Below are positions 27,501-36,041 of a stretch of 64,000 nt of DNA, in pieces. Position 1 is the stretch's first letter. Every line of letters starts with the position of its first letter. The translations under genes and the position numbers were made by a program. Under the pieces are notes generated by a model. The model saw only the letters and a list, made by a program, of their open reading frames with translations, was not told where the DNA came from and searched no databases. Origin of the DNA: Sutcliffiella horikoshii (GTDB lineage: Bacteria > Bacillota > Bacilli > Bacillales > Bacillaceae_I); the NCBI GenBank assembly GCA_001636495.1, contig KV440964.1, forward strand, positions 264,666 to 328,665, given 5' to 3'.

Positions 27501-27516
27501 CTATTCTTACGAAAAC

Positions 27517-28395
27517 TTATCCGTTCACGACTGTTCCGCCGTTGATGTGAATCATTTGTCCTGATACATAAGAGGAATCCTCCGATGCCAGATATACATA
27601 GGCTGGTGCCAGTTCAGCTGGTTGACCTGGTCGTCCCATCGGGGAACTTGTCCCGAAGTCCTCCACTTTTTCACCATCAAAGGATGCTGGTATGAGCGGC
27701 GTCCAGATTGGTCCAGGTGCAACGCCGTTCACCCTGATCCCGCTACCTACGATGTTTTCAGACAAGGAACGAGTCAACGCCACAATTGCACCTTTGGTTG
27801 CCGAGTAATCCATTAATATCGGCATCCCTTTATAGGCTACAATCGATGCGGTATTGATGATGGAGCTCCCTTTGTCTAAGTATGGCATCGCCGCCTGGAT
27901 GAAATAAAAGTAAGAAAAGATGTTGGTCTGGAACGTACGCAACAGCTGCTCTTCCGATATATCCTCGATTTTTTTCTGCACATGCTGTTCGGCTGCATTG
28001 TTCACTAGAATATGTAAGCCTCCCAACTCTTCCACCGTCTGCTTGACCACATCTGTACAAAAATCCTTTTGGCCAATATCTCCGGAATACAATAGACACT
28101 TAGCTCCATATTCTTCGACCATCCGCTTCGTCTCTTTCGCATCCTTATGCTCATCGAGATAGACAATGCTGACATTTGCACCTTCCTTCGCGTAAGCAAT
28201 GGCTACGGCACGTCCAATTCCGCTGTCACCACCTGTTATGATGGCATTTCTGCCTTTCAGTTTGCCGCTTCCCTTATAGTCGGGATTATCGCAGATTGGT
28301 TCTGGAATCATTTCATTCTCGTCACCAGGCTGTTTCCCTTGTTCCTGGGCTGGTTGACCATCTGTTTGTATGGAAGCAAAACGTTCTTCACTCAT
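27517..28395 (-). CDS. ydaD: Short-chain dehydrogenase, general stress protein 39 (YdaD) family
   Basis: 292 residues from ATG 28395 (AAGGAG at 9 nt). An N-terminal extension of about 50 residues (PEPICDNPDYKGSGKL) is typical of YdaD/YhdF. The Rossmann fold carries TGGDSGIGRAVA near residue 58, NNAAEQ, and the catalytic Ser-Tyr-Lys in NTASIVAYKG and MDYSATKGAIVALT. NAD(P)-dependent oxidoreductase of unknown substrate. The B. subtilis relative is sigma-B dependent; here the gene lies downstream of a csbD-like gene with a sigma-B-type promoter. Confidence 0.88.
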   Translation of the reverse strand: MSEERFASIQTDGQPAQEQGKQPGDENEMIPEPICDNPDYKGSGKLKGRNAIITGGDSGIGRAVAIAYAKEGANVSIVYLDEHKDAKETKRMVEEYGAKCLLYSGDIGQKDFCTDVVKQTVEELGGLHILVNNAAEQHVQKKIEDISEEQLLRTFQTNIFSYFYFIQAAMPYLDKGSSIINTASIVAYKGMPILMDYSATKGAIVALTRSLSENIVGSGIRVNGVAPGPIWTPLIPASFDGEKVEDFGTSSPMGRPGQPAELAPAYVYLASEDSSYVSGQMIHINGGTVVNG

Positions 28396-28439
28396 TCTTT
28401 CCCACTCCTTCATTCTTTTTATTTATTGTTACTTTAAAA

Positions 28440-28477
28440 TAGATAAAGAGGCAGCCATCCATTTTCCCGGCTGCCTT
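28440..28477 (-). terminator. Terminator after the csbD-like gene
   Basis: Minus-strand stem AGGCAGCC / GGCTGCCT with a 12-nt loop, followed by CTTTATCTATTTT. Confidence 0.7.
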
Positions 28478-28527
28478 AATCATTCTTATCTATTCATATG
28501 GTACTTTTTTGGCCAATCTCCTCGAGC

Positions 28528-28716
28528 CTAATTCCAACCGTCGACTTCGCGTTCCGCTTCTTCTTTTGACTTCCCGTAGCGTTCTTGAATTTTGCCTACC
28601 AGCTTATCACGATCTCCCTCAATTTGTTGAAGATCATCATCCGTGAGATTGCCCCATTTCTTCTTGGCGTCACCTTTCATCTGGTTCCACTTGCCTTTCA
28701 TGGTTGTACTGTTCAT
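28528..28716 (-). CDS. CsbD-family stress protein
   Basis: 62 residues from ATG 28716 (AGAGGAG upstream). Full CsbD-like pattern: MKGKWNQMKGDAKKKWGNLTDDDL, then a hydrophilic helix DKLVGKIQERYGKSKEEAEREVDGWN in two parts. A small, very hydrophilic stress protein of unknown activity. Family members are sigma-B controlled, and a matching promoter lies upstream at 28777-28803. Confidence 0.92.
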   Translation of the reverse strand: MNSTTMKGKWNQMKGDAKKKWGNLTDDDLQQIEGDRDKLVGKIQERYGKSKEEAEREVDGWN

Positions 28717-28776
28717 AATCAAACATCTCCTCTCACATCATTTTGTGACTTCTGATAGTTCGTCACTAGTTACTTC

Positions 28777-28803
28777 ATTCCTCTTATACATAATTTAAAA
28801 CCT
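28777..28803 (-). promoter_or_regulatory. Sigma-B-type promoter of the csbD-like gene
   Basis: Minus strand AGGTTTTA (28803-28796), 13 nt, AGGAAT (28782-28777). It compares well with the sigma-B consensus RGGxTTRA and GGGTAT. It lies about 60 nt upstream of the start codon. Confidence 0.6.
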
Positions 28804-28876
28804 AATTATTGGAACAAATTCACTTCCCAACTTTTGACCTAATCTACCCCTCGTAAAACAATTAAAAAAAATATTT

Positions 28877-28902
28877 GTTTAACATTTTACACGCTAGGGA
28901 AT
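28877..28902 (+). promoter_or_regulatory. Sigma-B promoter of the tandem microprotein genes
   Basis: GTTTAA (28877-28882), 14-nt spacer, GGGAAT (28897-28902): a full sigma-B consensus. The start of the first small gene is about 50 nt downstream. Divergent from the csbD promoter. Confidence 0.8.
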
Positions 28903-28959
28903 TACCTTCTGTGTAGACGTTGAAAAAAAATACCAAAACTATATTAGGAGGAAAATAAC

Positions 28960-29109
28960 ATGTTATGGACAATTTTTGCAGTACTATTAGTTCTTTGGTT
29001 ACTTGGTTTCGCAATGGAAATTGGTGGAGGACTTATTCACATTCTTTTAGTTCTAGCTGTAATAGCAATCGTATTTAACTTTTTCGGAGGAAGACGTGGC
29101 GTCAGGTAA
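28960..29109 (+). CDS. Lmo0937-like membrane microprotein, copy 1
   Basis: 49 residues, too short for many gene callers. Begins MLWTIFAVLLVLWLLGFAME, then a second hydrophobic stretch (IHILLVLAVIAIVFNFF) and a basic end GGRRGVR. Two membrane helices separated by a short Gly-rich turn match the lmo0937-type family of sigma-B/stress microproteins. ATG 28960 has TAGGAGGAAA upstream. The function is unknown. Confidence 0.9.
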   Translation: MLWTIFAVLLVLWLLGFAMEIGGGLIHILLVLAVIAIVFNFFGGRRGVR

Positions 29110-29203
29110 CATTCATCCATAAATTTCTACGACTAATTGAAATTCCTAAGGGAAAAACAATAGTACAGTTACTTTAAGTCAGACGTTTAGGAGGCATATC
29201 ACT

Positions 29204-29350
29204 ATGTTATGGACAATTTTTGCAGTATTACTTATCTTGTGGTTACTTGGATTCTCTTTTGATATCGCAGGGAACCTTATTCACATTATCCTTGTATTAG
29301 CACTAATCGCATTAGTCTTTAACTTATTCACTGGTCGCAGAAGGCCGTAG
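29204..29350 (+). CDS. Lmo0937-like membrane microprotein, copy 2
   Basis: 48 residues, starting MLWTIFAVLLILWLLGF and ending TGRRRP. It shares the first ten residues and the two-helix layout with copy 1, so it arose by tandem duplication. ATG 29204 has TTTAGGAGG upstream; 94 nt separate the copies. Both precede one terminator and are likely on one sigma-B transcript. Confidence 0.9.
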   Translation: MLWTIFAVLLILWLLGFSFDIAGNLIHIILVLALIALVFNLFTGRRRP

Positions 29351-29362
29351 TGATTATAAATA

Positions 29363-29414
29363 GAAAAAAGCTGGGAAGAATCAGTGGTTACACTGAGGCT
29401 TTCCAGCTTTTTTC
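29363..29414. terminator. Bidirectional terminator
   Basis: AAAAAGCTGG...CCAGCTTTTTT stem with an inner TCAGTG/CACTGA pair. U-runs are present in both directions, so it can stop both the microprotein genes and the opposing six-gene transporter operon. Confidence 0.9.
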
Positions 29415-29477
29415 ATGAAGATTATTATATCGCCGCTGATAATTTTTGCAACGGGCCTCGCTTTCACGAAAAGAAAC

Positions 29478-30059
29478 TTATTGTAAAATCCTCTTCGCTT
29501 CAAAGAAACGCTGCAATCCCGTAATGATCTCGACCGCCAAGAAGACCAGGGTGGTCCATAGGACGAAAGCCGGTAATAACATCATTAGCGAAAGCAAAAT
29601 AAATCCTTCCGTTCGCTCCGCAAGACCTGCCTGATAATAAAAGGACTTCATCCCCTGTTTTTCAGAAACGGCACCCACTGTCAGAAAGACCGTGATGGAA
29701 AAAATGATGGAGACGCTCAACAGGAGCAGTGCCCACTGTATTTCTGGATAGACAAAAGCCACTCCAAGAATGACACTGATCTCGACTAAGCGATCGAATG
29801 TGACATCCATCACCGTTCCCCACGGGGAAGATTTTGTTTTACGGGCCATCGTACCGTCGACCGCATCAAGAAATCCTGAAATCCAGAGCACCATTACTGC
29901 AAATAAGGGGAAACCGAAATAGAAAAAGGCTCCTGATGACACACCGATACAAAAAGAGATGATGGTAACCTGGTTAGGTGTCAAACCGAACTTCAGCAAC
30001 TGTTCCGCCGTGTTAGATATTAATGGTTGGACATATTTTCGGGCATGCGTATCTAGCAT
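29478..30059 (-). CDS. CDP-alcohol phosphatidyltransferase family membrane protein
   Basis: 193 residues, about six membrane helices. The family catalytic motif is present as D-G-x2-A-R-x7-G-x3-D-x3-D (DAVDGTMARK...WGTVMDVTFDR, about residues 65-90). The usual gap after AR is eight residues; here it is seven. Family enzymes transfer a phosphoalcohol from CDP-diacylglycerol or CDP-alcohol donors at the membrane. Last gene of a six-gene operon, 12 nt after the TVP38-like gene. Its resemblance to E. coli YnjF is by motif and context; the product is not predictable. Confidence 0.8.
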   Translation of the reverse strand: MLDTHARKYVQPLISNTAEQLLKFGLTPNQVTIISFCIGVSSGAFFYFGFPLFAVMVLWISGFLDAVDGTMARKTKSSPWGTVMDVTFDRLVEISVILGVAFVYPEIQWALLLLSVSIIFSITVFLTVGAVSEKQGMKSFYYQAGLAERTEGFILLSLMMLLPAFVLWTTLVFLAVEIITGLQRFFEAKRILQ

Positions 30060-30071
30060 AGGAACCTTCCT

Positions 30072-30713
30072 TTATTTGAAGTATTTTTTTAACTTATCCC
30101 TGAAAAAGATTGGAATAATGGCAATCAGTATAAACACCACGACCGCTGCCATGATATATGTATAGTCCCCCTCCACGAAGCTTGAGCCCAGGAAGTTATA
30201 GGCAAACGTCCCCGGGAGGATGCCAAGGAAGGTGCCAAGGACAAAATGTGAAAATTTAACTTTTGAAATCCCGGCTGAATAGCTGATCAGATCAAAAGGG
30301 AAGAGCGGCAATAAACGAAGAAAAAGGATATAGAAGAACCCTTGCTTCTCCATATTCTTCTGAATGACGGAAGCTTTTCCTTTCCAGGAATGGTTCGCCA
30401 AGCTTTTCCCTAGCTTTCTCGCAACGAAAAAAGAAAGCGCTGCGCCGAGTGTTGCCCCGATAATGGTGTAAACGGTTCCCCATAAAGCACCAAACGCAAG
30501 CCCTGCCCCAAGGGAAAGTACGGAAGCGGGGAACAGTACAAGCGGCCTTACTGTGTAAACAATGATAAAAATGAATGGCGCCCATGCCCCAAAGTCGAGA
30601 ATCCACTCTCTGATGGAGGAGGGGGACACGGATACATAGCGATAGTTGATCCAAAATAGACCACCTACCAGCGCTACCAACAATAGGAGTCGTATCGCAT
30701 TTTTCCTGCTCAC
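30072..30713 (-). CDS. TVP38/TMEM64 (DedA-like) family membrane protein
   Basis: 213 residues, about six membrane helices. VTT-domain signature: RPLVLFPASVLSLGAGLAFG, GATLGAALSFFVARKLG, and FLRLLPLFPFDLISYSAGIS. The GTG start overlaps the ATPase stop as GTGA. Similar to E. coli YdjX/YdjZ, which also accompany YnjBCD. The role is unknown; possible scrambling or transport of lipid intermediates is inference. Confidence 0.85.
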   Translation of the reverse strand: MSRKNAIRLLLLVALVGGLFWINYRYVSVSPSSIREWILDFGAWAPFIFIIVYTVRPLVLFPASVLSLGAGLAFGALWGTVYTIIGATLGAALSFFVARKLGKSLANHSWKGKASVIQKNMEKQGFFYILFLRLLPLFPFDLISYSAGISKVKFSHFVLGTFLGILPGTFAYNFLGSSFVEGDYTYIMAAVVVFILIAIIPIFFRDKLKKYFK

Positions 30714-31693
30714 TGTACTGTCCCCACAGGAAGTTTGATGATGTCGGCTTCATCCTCAACCGCCACCCATACCTTTTCAGAAGGACGCAACTGCTCCGAA
30801 GAAGGCAAGGTTAGCTTTTGGTTGAGCCCTTCCACCTGTATATCATAGAAAAGACTACCATGCTTCACCTTTGTTTGCAGCACTTTCCCCTCATAACTTT
30901 GGAATGCATGATAGGGCATTATGTTGGTTGCGGTCAGTTTCCTGGAATGAATAAAAGAGTTCGAACCGACTAATAGACCATCCGAGAAGAACTTTGCCAC
31001 AAAAGGTGTCGCCGGCTCTTCATACACATCCATGGGTTTACCGACCTGCTGGACTTTTTTTTCTGCAAATACGGCGACCCGATCCCCCATTAGCATGGCC
31101 TCTTCTATATCATGGGTTACGAAAAGGCTTGAGATACCTTCCTCTTTCAATAATTCTTTCACCCATAACCTCAATTCATCCCGTTTTTCATTATCAATGC
31201 TGCTGAACGGTTCATCCAATAACAGCAACTGAGGATTGGTGATCAATGCTCTTGCCAATGCCACCCTCTGCTGCTGGCCGCCGGAAAGTTCGTAAGGATA
31301 ATGAGTTCCATACCCTTCTAATCCGACTTTTTTCAGAAAGTTTACTGCTTGTTCCTTCTTCTGTTTTTTTGTGCCCTTTCTTTTAAAAGAAAGACCAATC
31401 ATGACGTTATCCATTACCGTCATATGTGGAAACAGCAAAGGCTGTTGAAACATCATCACAATCGGCCGTTCATTAGCCGGCATGTGAGTGATATCCTTAT
31501 CCCCTATTTTAATTGTTCCCTCTGAAAGCGGTTCGAGTCCAGCGAGACATTTCAACAAGGTGGACTTCCCACTCCCGGACGGTCCGACCATACTGATGAT
31601 TTCACCTTGTTGTATGGTCAAATGAAGGTTTTCGATGATCCCCTTCCGTTGGTAATGCTTCGATACATTTTCAATCACAATTTTTTCATTCAC
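30710..31693 (-). CDS. YnjD-like ABC transporter ATP-binding protein
   Basis: About 327 residues. Walker A VGPSGSGKSTLLKC near residue 38, Q-loop MMFQQPLLFPH, signature ELSGGQQQRVALARAL, Walker B LLLLDEPFSSID, H-loop VTHDIEEA. A C-terminal extension (about 235-327) resembles a TOBE-type regulatory domain (VLQTKVKHGSLFYDIQVEG). GTG 31693 has AAGGGTG at 7 nt; TTG 31699 is possible. Overlaps the permease gene upstream. Energises import with the two permeases and the binding protein. Confidence 0.87.
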   Translation of the reverse strand: MNEKIVIENVSKHYQRKGIIENLHLTIQQGEIISMVGPSGSGKSTLLKCLAGLEPLSEGTIKIGDKDITHMPANERPIVMMFQQPLLFPHMTVMDNVMIGLSFKRKGTKKQKKEQAVNFLKKVGLEGYGTHYPYELSGGQQQRVALARALITNPQLLLLDEPFSSIDNEKRDELRLWVKELLKEEGISSLFVTHDIEEAMLMGDRVAVFAEKKVQQVGKPMDVYEEPATPFVAKFFSDGLLVGSNSFIHSRKLTATNIMPYHAFQSYEGKVLQTKVKHGSLFYDIQVEGLNQKLTLPSSEQLRPSEKVWVAVEDEADIIKLPVGTVQ

Positions 31694-32501
31694 GATCAAT
31701 CACCCTTTTCTGATACGGAATCACCATTCGAAATACCAGTTCAAACCCTATCATTACTAGGATAGGAAGAAACGCAAAGATAAGGGAGAAGCTCGCAATG
31801 ACCGCTTCATCCACCGACGACAAGAAAGGAAAATACAGCATGGCCAACGTCAACACATTTCCTCCCCCAATTATCGATGTGAGCGCATATTGGCTTAAGG
31901 AAATGACAAAGATCAGAAAGACCATGCTCCGAAAGCTCGGCAATAACTGCGGCAAATAGATTTTATAAAGAATCACGCCTTTTGTTCCTCCGAGGGTGCT
32001 GGCCTGCTCCTCCCACTTCTGTCCGAGCCGTTCGAATCCAGAACGCAAAATTTTAATCGAATATGGTACTGTCGGAATAAGGTGCACCATGACCAAGCCG
32101 AGCCACTGGTCCGCCAAGCCCAACCGTATCATCGTGACATGAATTCCCATCGCAACTGCGAGACTTGGAATCAGGATGGGTAGGATGAGGACCGTTTCGA
32201 CCATAGATTTCCCCCTGAAGGAGTGAAAAGCGAGGGCCCTTGCTGCCGGTACCGCAATGAGGAGGTTCAAAAGGATGACGATGACACCAATCCATAATGT
32301 CATTCCTATTGCCGAGTAGAAACGGGGATCATTCAGTAGCACTTCAAACCCTCTTAATGAAAAAGCGGTCGGCAACAGTTCTCCCCACCGCCAACCGTTG
32401 GATACACTTTTGAGGAGCAATAGTATAACAGGCAGACACAGAAAGAAAACGAATGTAAAAAAAAGTATGCTAATTCTTTTATTCTTCATCCTACATCCCA
32501 T
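31686..32501 (-). CDS. ABC transporter permease (YnjC C-terminal-half-like)
   Basis: 271 residues, six membrane helices. The cytoplasmic coupling motif EQASTLGGTKGVILYKIYLP (E-A-A-type, about residue 175) marks a type I importer permease. It overlaps the previous permease by 11 nt and the ATPase by 8 nt. ATG 32489 (MKNKRISIL) is an alternative start just after the upstream stop. E. coli YnjC is one long fused permease; here it is split into two genes. Confidence 0.87.
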   Translation of the reverse strand: MGCRMKNKRISILFFTFVFFLCLPVILLLLKSVSNGWRWGELLPTAFSLRGFEVLLNDPRFYSAIGMTLWIGVIVILLNLLIAVPAARALAFHSFRGKSMVETVLILPILIPSLAVAMGIHVTMIRLGLADQWLGLVMVHLIPTVPYSIKILRSGFERLGQKWEEQASTLGGTKGVILYKIYLPQLLPSFRSMVFLIFVISLSQYALTSIIGGGNVLTLAMLYFPFLSSVDEAVIASFSLIFAFLPILVMIGFELVFRMVIPYQKRVIDRE

Positions 32502-33357
32502 TTCCTTTCATCATACGGTATCGCGTCTTGGACAATATACCTAATATAAGAACGAGCAAACCTACTATAATGCCTGTTACGAGTATCATCACCGCAAACG
32601 ATTCCGGCCTTCTGCTCCAATCTCCTTGGTAAAACCACTCATAGGCGAGCACCGACACCATTTTCGGATAGGTAGTGCCGAGTAAATAAGGCACTTCAAA
32701 TGCCGCCAAGATAAAGGCAAACACAATCAGACCTGCCTCCATCAGCACCGGAAACAGCCATGGCCATTCCACCGTTTTGAACACATGCCACCTATTGCCT
32801 CCAAGTGTCTCCACCACTCTTGGCAAATCCCTGTTCAACTGGGCATACACCGGTAGAAGCATCAGGACGACAAAGGGAATTTCCTTTAATGTGTAGGTGA
32901 TGATTATGCCAATTCCGTAGCGGTCATTGGTCAGTACCGGAAACTGCTCCGGACTGTCTATGATGGACAGTCCATGGAGGAGTGTCGAAAACCAGCCGGT
33001 CTGCGAAAAAAGCAGAATCATCATATACCCCCAGACAAAGTGTGGGAACAACATCGGCAGCCAGACAATCGTTCGTGCCAAATGGTTTTGCAAGGCTTCG
33101 AACAGGGCTTTTGTCACAATCAGTCCCAACGCCAGCGATAGAAGCGTTGATATAACGGCAATCCTCAGACTGTAAAGCAGAGAATCTAGGAAGGTCTGGT
33201 TTGCGAGGATGCTGCGGTATGCATCCAGGCTGATTCCGTTAAGGCCCGTCACACTCTCCTGTGCCGCCATGAACAGCCCATACACGACAAGGCAGAATGT
33301 GAAAAGAAAAGCCGGGAGGAGTGCGAGACTCCAGCTATTGTTTCTGTACCACTTCAT
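32491..33357 (-). CDS. ABC transporter permease (YnjC N-terminal-half-like)
   Basis: 288 residues, six membrane helices (first at about 12-32). The coupling motif is VVETLGGNRWHVFKTVEWPW near residue 185. ATG 33357 lies inside the 3' end of the binding-protein gene (23-nt overlap), with AGGAG at 10 nt. With the next permease it forms the membrane channel. Confidence 0.87.
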   Translation of the reverse strand: MKWYRNNSWSLALLPAFLFTFCLVVYGLFMAAQESVTGLNGISLDAYRSILANQTFLDSLLYSLRIAVISTLLSLALGLIVTKALFEALQNHLARTIVWLPMLFPHFVWGYMMILLFSQTGWFSTLLHGLSIIDSPEQFPVLTNDRYGIGIIITYTLKEIPFVVLMLLPVYAQLNRDLPRVVETLGGNRWHVFKTVEWPWLFPVLMEAGLIVFAFILAAFEVPYLLGTTYPKMVSVLAYEWFYQGDWSRRPESFAVMILVTGIIVGLLVLILGILSKTRYRMMKGNGM

Positions 33358-34579
33358 TGACCCAATGCTCCTTCAACCAATTCACATACCCAGCATCCAC
33401 TTCCGGCAAAAGGCTTTCACTCAATTCCTCCGGCGTCAGTACCGAAGCGCCTCTATCCATCTTGGCCAGTTTTTCCTGTGCGTCCTCTGGCAGCTTTGTC
33501 GGATCTAGCGCCATATTTTCTCCCCAGTAGGTGGACTCATATTTAGCGAGTTGCGCATCCGTGGACATCATATAATCGATGGCCACCATGGCACCAGCCT
33601 TGTTTGGGCTGTTGAATGGAATGGCTAAAAAGTGTGTATTTCCGATGGATCCTGACTCCAATACGAAGGATTTCGTTGTTTCAGGGAACACGCCGTCTTG
33701 GATCAAACTTTCCGCCCTCGCTTCGTTATACCCCATTGTCATCCATACTTCTGCTTGGCTGTACAATCGATCCAAGTCGGTTAGGGTTGCCGGATAGGTT
33801 TCCCCTTTTCTCCAGAGCGATGGTTGGATTTCGCGGAGATAACTCCATAGTTCTTCTTCGTGTTCTTTTAAAACTTCCTCATTGAAGCCCGTTTCAATTA
33901 ACTTCTCTGGACCGCCGACCGCATCGTAAAGGACATGCCTTAAAAAGGCGTTTCCTGTAAAATCATTGGCCTCCGGATAGGTGAATTTGCCGGGATTTTC
34001 TTTTATCCAATCCTTTAACTCTTCTAAGCTGGCAGGTGGCGTCTGGATTTTTTCTTCATCATATAAGAATACGAACTGCACTTTCCCCCATGGCGCCTCC
34101 ATTCCTTCCACCTCTGTACCAAAATCATATTGGACATCTAGACTTTCCGTGTCGACATAGTTTTGGTAGTTTGGTAGCTTTTCGCTGAAAGGTCCGTAGA
34201 GGAGCTCAAACTCCTTGGCGTTCTTGAAGTTTTCTCCGTTGAGCCAGATGATATCAATCGTCCCGTCATTTTTGTTCGCTCGCTTTTCAGTGGACAGCTT
34301 TTGCAGGATTTCGTTTGTATCCATCGGGACTCGTTCTAGTTCGATGTTATGGGCTTCTTTTAGATTTGGCGCGACCCACTCATCCATATAGCGGTTGATT
34401 CCATCATCGCCGCCCCACATAAAAATGCGCACTTTAGAGCCGTCGGCAAGTTCTGTGATGTCGCTCCACTCTTTGTCTTTCAATTCCTCGTCAACGCTGT
34501 TTGTTTTAGTGGTTGTGTTCGAGCAGCCACCTACTAATAGGATTGCGATCAATAATAATGCCAATACCCGGATTTTCAT
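33335..34579 (-). CDS. YnjB-like ABC transporter substrate-binding lipoprotein
   Basis: 414 residues. Lipoprotein signal LALLLIAILLVGGC, then a large two-domain binding protein. VRIFMWGGDDGINRYMDEWV near residue 50 and GTIDIIWLNGENF near 108 are characteristic of the YnjB family (COG4134 by recollection), annotated only as uncharacterised. AIPFNSPNKAGAMVAIDYMM in the C-terminal half is also typical. ATG 34579 follows AGAGGGA. First gene of a tightly overlapping six-gene operon. Substrate unknown. Confidence 0.87.
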   Translation of the reverse strand: MKIRVLALLLIAILLVGGCSNTTTKTNSVDEELKDKEWSDITELADGSKVRIFMWGGDDGINRYMDEWVAPNLKEAHNIELERVPMDTNEILQKLSTEKRANKNDGTIDIIWLNGENFKNAKEFELLYGPFSEKLPNYQNYVDTESLDVQYDFGTEVEGMEAPWGKVQFVFLYDEEKIQTPPASLEELKDWIKENPGKFTYPEANDFTGNAFLRHVLYDAVGGPEKLIETGFNEEVLKEHEEELWSYLREIQPSLWRKGETYPATLTDLDRLYSQAEVWMTMGYNEARAESLIQDGVFPETTKSFVLESGSIGNTHFLAIPFNSPNKAGAMVAIDYMMSTDAQLAKYESTYWGENMALDPTKLPEDAQEKLAKMDRGASVLTPEELSESLLPEVDAGYVNWLKEHWVNEVVQKQ

Positions 34580-34773
34580 GGTCGTCCCTCTTCTCTCTAT
34601 TTAAATATATCTATCTATATATATAACACTAACCTTTTATACTTTGAAATGTCGGTATGTTGGTGGTGGGTTTAGGTTCTTTAGGAACCTAACGTTTTGG
34701 GTGGGGATTTGGATCAGTTTTGGGGTTGGTTGGTGTTTGGATTTTTGGTCGAGAGTGCAGGGGTCAAAAAACC

Positions 34774-34820
34774 TAAAAAAACGCATGGATCAACTCACTA
34801 AAAGAATCAATCCATGCGTT
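34774..34820 (-). terminator. Terminator after ppaC
   Basis: Minus-strand stem AACGCATGGAT / ATCCATGCGTT with a 17-nt loop, then TTTTTTTAGG. Confidence 0.88.
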
Positions 34821-34828
34821 CTTCATTC

Positions 34829-35758
34829 TTATTTCGTTAAAGCTTCCGTCAACACAGGTACAACCTGCTTCTTACGGGATACGACACCCTTCAATAGGGC
34901 AGTGTTGTTCTCAAGCGTCACATTGTACGCTTTCTCAACAGCCGGTGCCTTAGAACCTAGTGCAAGTGCAACAGAATCATTCTCTAAAATATCCGTTACT
35001 ACAAGTAAGAACAAATCTAAGTCCTTATTCGCAATGTTCGCTGTAATAACCGCTTCTAGTTCTTCTTGCTTTGCAAAAACGTCGTTTGTATCAACCGTGT
35101 TCACTTGCGCGATTTCCACTTTGTAGTCGCCCATCTGGAATTCTTTTGCGTCAAGGGAGATAAGCTGTTCTACTGTCTTGTCGCTCAGGTCTGCTCCTGC
35201 TTTTAACATCGCTAAGCCGTACTCTTCTGCATTCACTCCTGCGATTTCCGCAAGTTCTTTTGCAGCTTGTACATCCTGCTCTGTGCAAGTTGGGGATTTG
35301 AACAATAAGGAGTCAGAAATGATGGCAGAAAGCATCAAACCTGCAACCGGCTTAGAGATTTCTACACCGTTTTCCTTGTAAAGCTTGTTCAAGATCGTCG
35401 CTGTACAACCAACAGGCTCTGCACGGTAGTATAACGGATCTGCTGTTTCAAAATTTGCGATACGGTGGTGATCGATTACTTCAAGGACGCGAACTTGATC
35501 AATATCACTTACGCTCTGTTGGCGCTCGTTGTGATCGACTAAAATTACTTCCTTCACTTCGTTTGCAACAGTTTCCACTAAACGCGGAACTTCACTGTTG
35601 AATTCTTTTAACGCATATTCCGTTTCGCCGTTCAATTCACCTAAGCGAACTGGTTCAGCATCCATACCTAATTGCTTTTTCAACTCTGCATAAGCAATTG
35701 CCGAGCAGATGGAATCTGTATCTGGGTTTTTATGTCCTAGTACTAAAACTTTTGTCAT
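34829..35758 (-). CDS. ppaC: Manganese-dependent (family II) inorganic pyrophosphatase
   Basis: 309 residues, the normal length. DHH-family metal motifs: [14 protein letters not shown] (His9, Asp13, Asp15), VDHNE near residue 76, and the DHH motif in [11 protein letters not shown]. The C-terminal DHHA2 domain ends with [14 protein letters not shown]. It hydrolyses pyrophosphate to phosphate, driving biosynthesis. ATG 35758 follows AAGGAG. Monocistronic. The 280-bp gap on its right holds no recognised signal. Confidence 0.96.
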   Translation of the reverse strand: MTKVLVLGHKNPDTDSICSAIAYAELKKQLGMDAEPVRLGELNGETEYALKEFNSEVPRLVETVANEVKEVILVDHNERQQSVSDIDQVRVLEVIDHHRIANFETADPLYYRAEPVGCTATILNKLYKENGVEISKPVAGLMLSAIISDSLLFKSPTCTEQDVQAAKELAEIAGVNAEEYGLAMLKAGADLSDKTVEQLISLDAKEFQMGDYKVEIAQVNTVDTNDVFAKQEELEAVITANIANKDLDLFLLVVTDILENDSVALALGSKAPAVEKAYNVTLENNTALLKGVVSRKKQVVPVLTEALTK

Positions 35759-36041
35759 GAGTACTCTCCTTGCGTAAATGTATTATCGAGCTAATTTTAC
35801 TAACTCTTCCACTTTGTATCTTACATCAAAATTTCTTTTGTTTCAAAAACAAAATCGGTATATTTGATATCCAGGATAAGACAAATACGTTCTTATTGAG
35901 AAAATTCAAGACGGATCTTAGGCATGCCGAAACACCACGAGTTCATGCCAAACCTCACCACTTCCCCAAATACTCTCCATTACGATATTTTCCCATCAAG
36001 TAGGGTAGGAAATAGTAACGCTAAATTTTGGAGGTTCTGAA

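Noticed and set aside
34644-35126. 160-codon plus-strand frame
   Set aside because: Spans the ppaC terminator and runs antisense through ppaC.
35770-36003. 77-codon frame between ppaC and yhfW
   Set aside because: No ribosome site, no recognised family, AT-rich intergenic composition.
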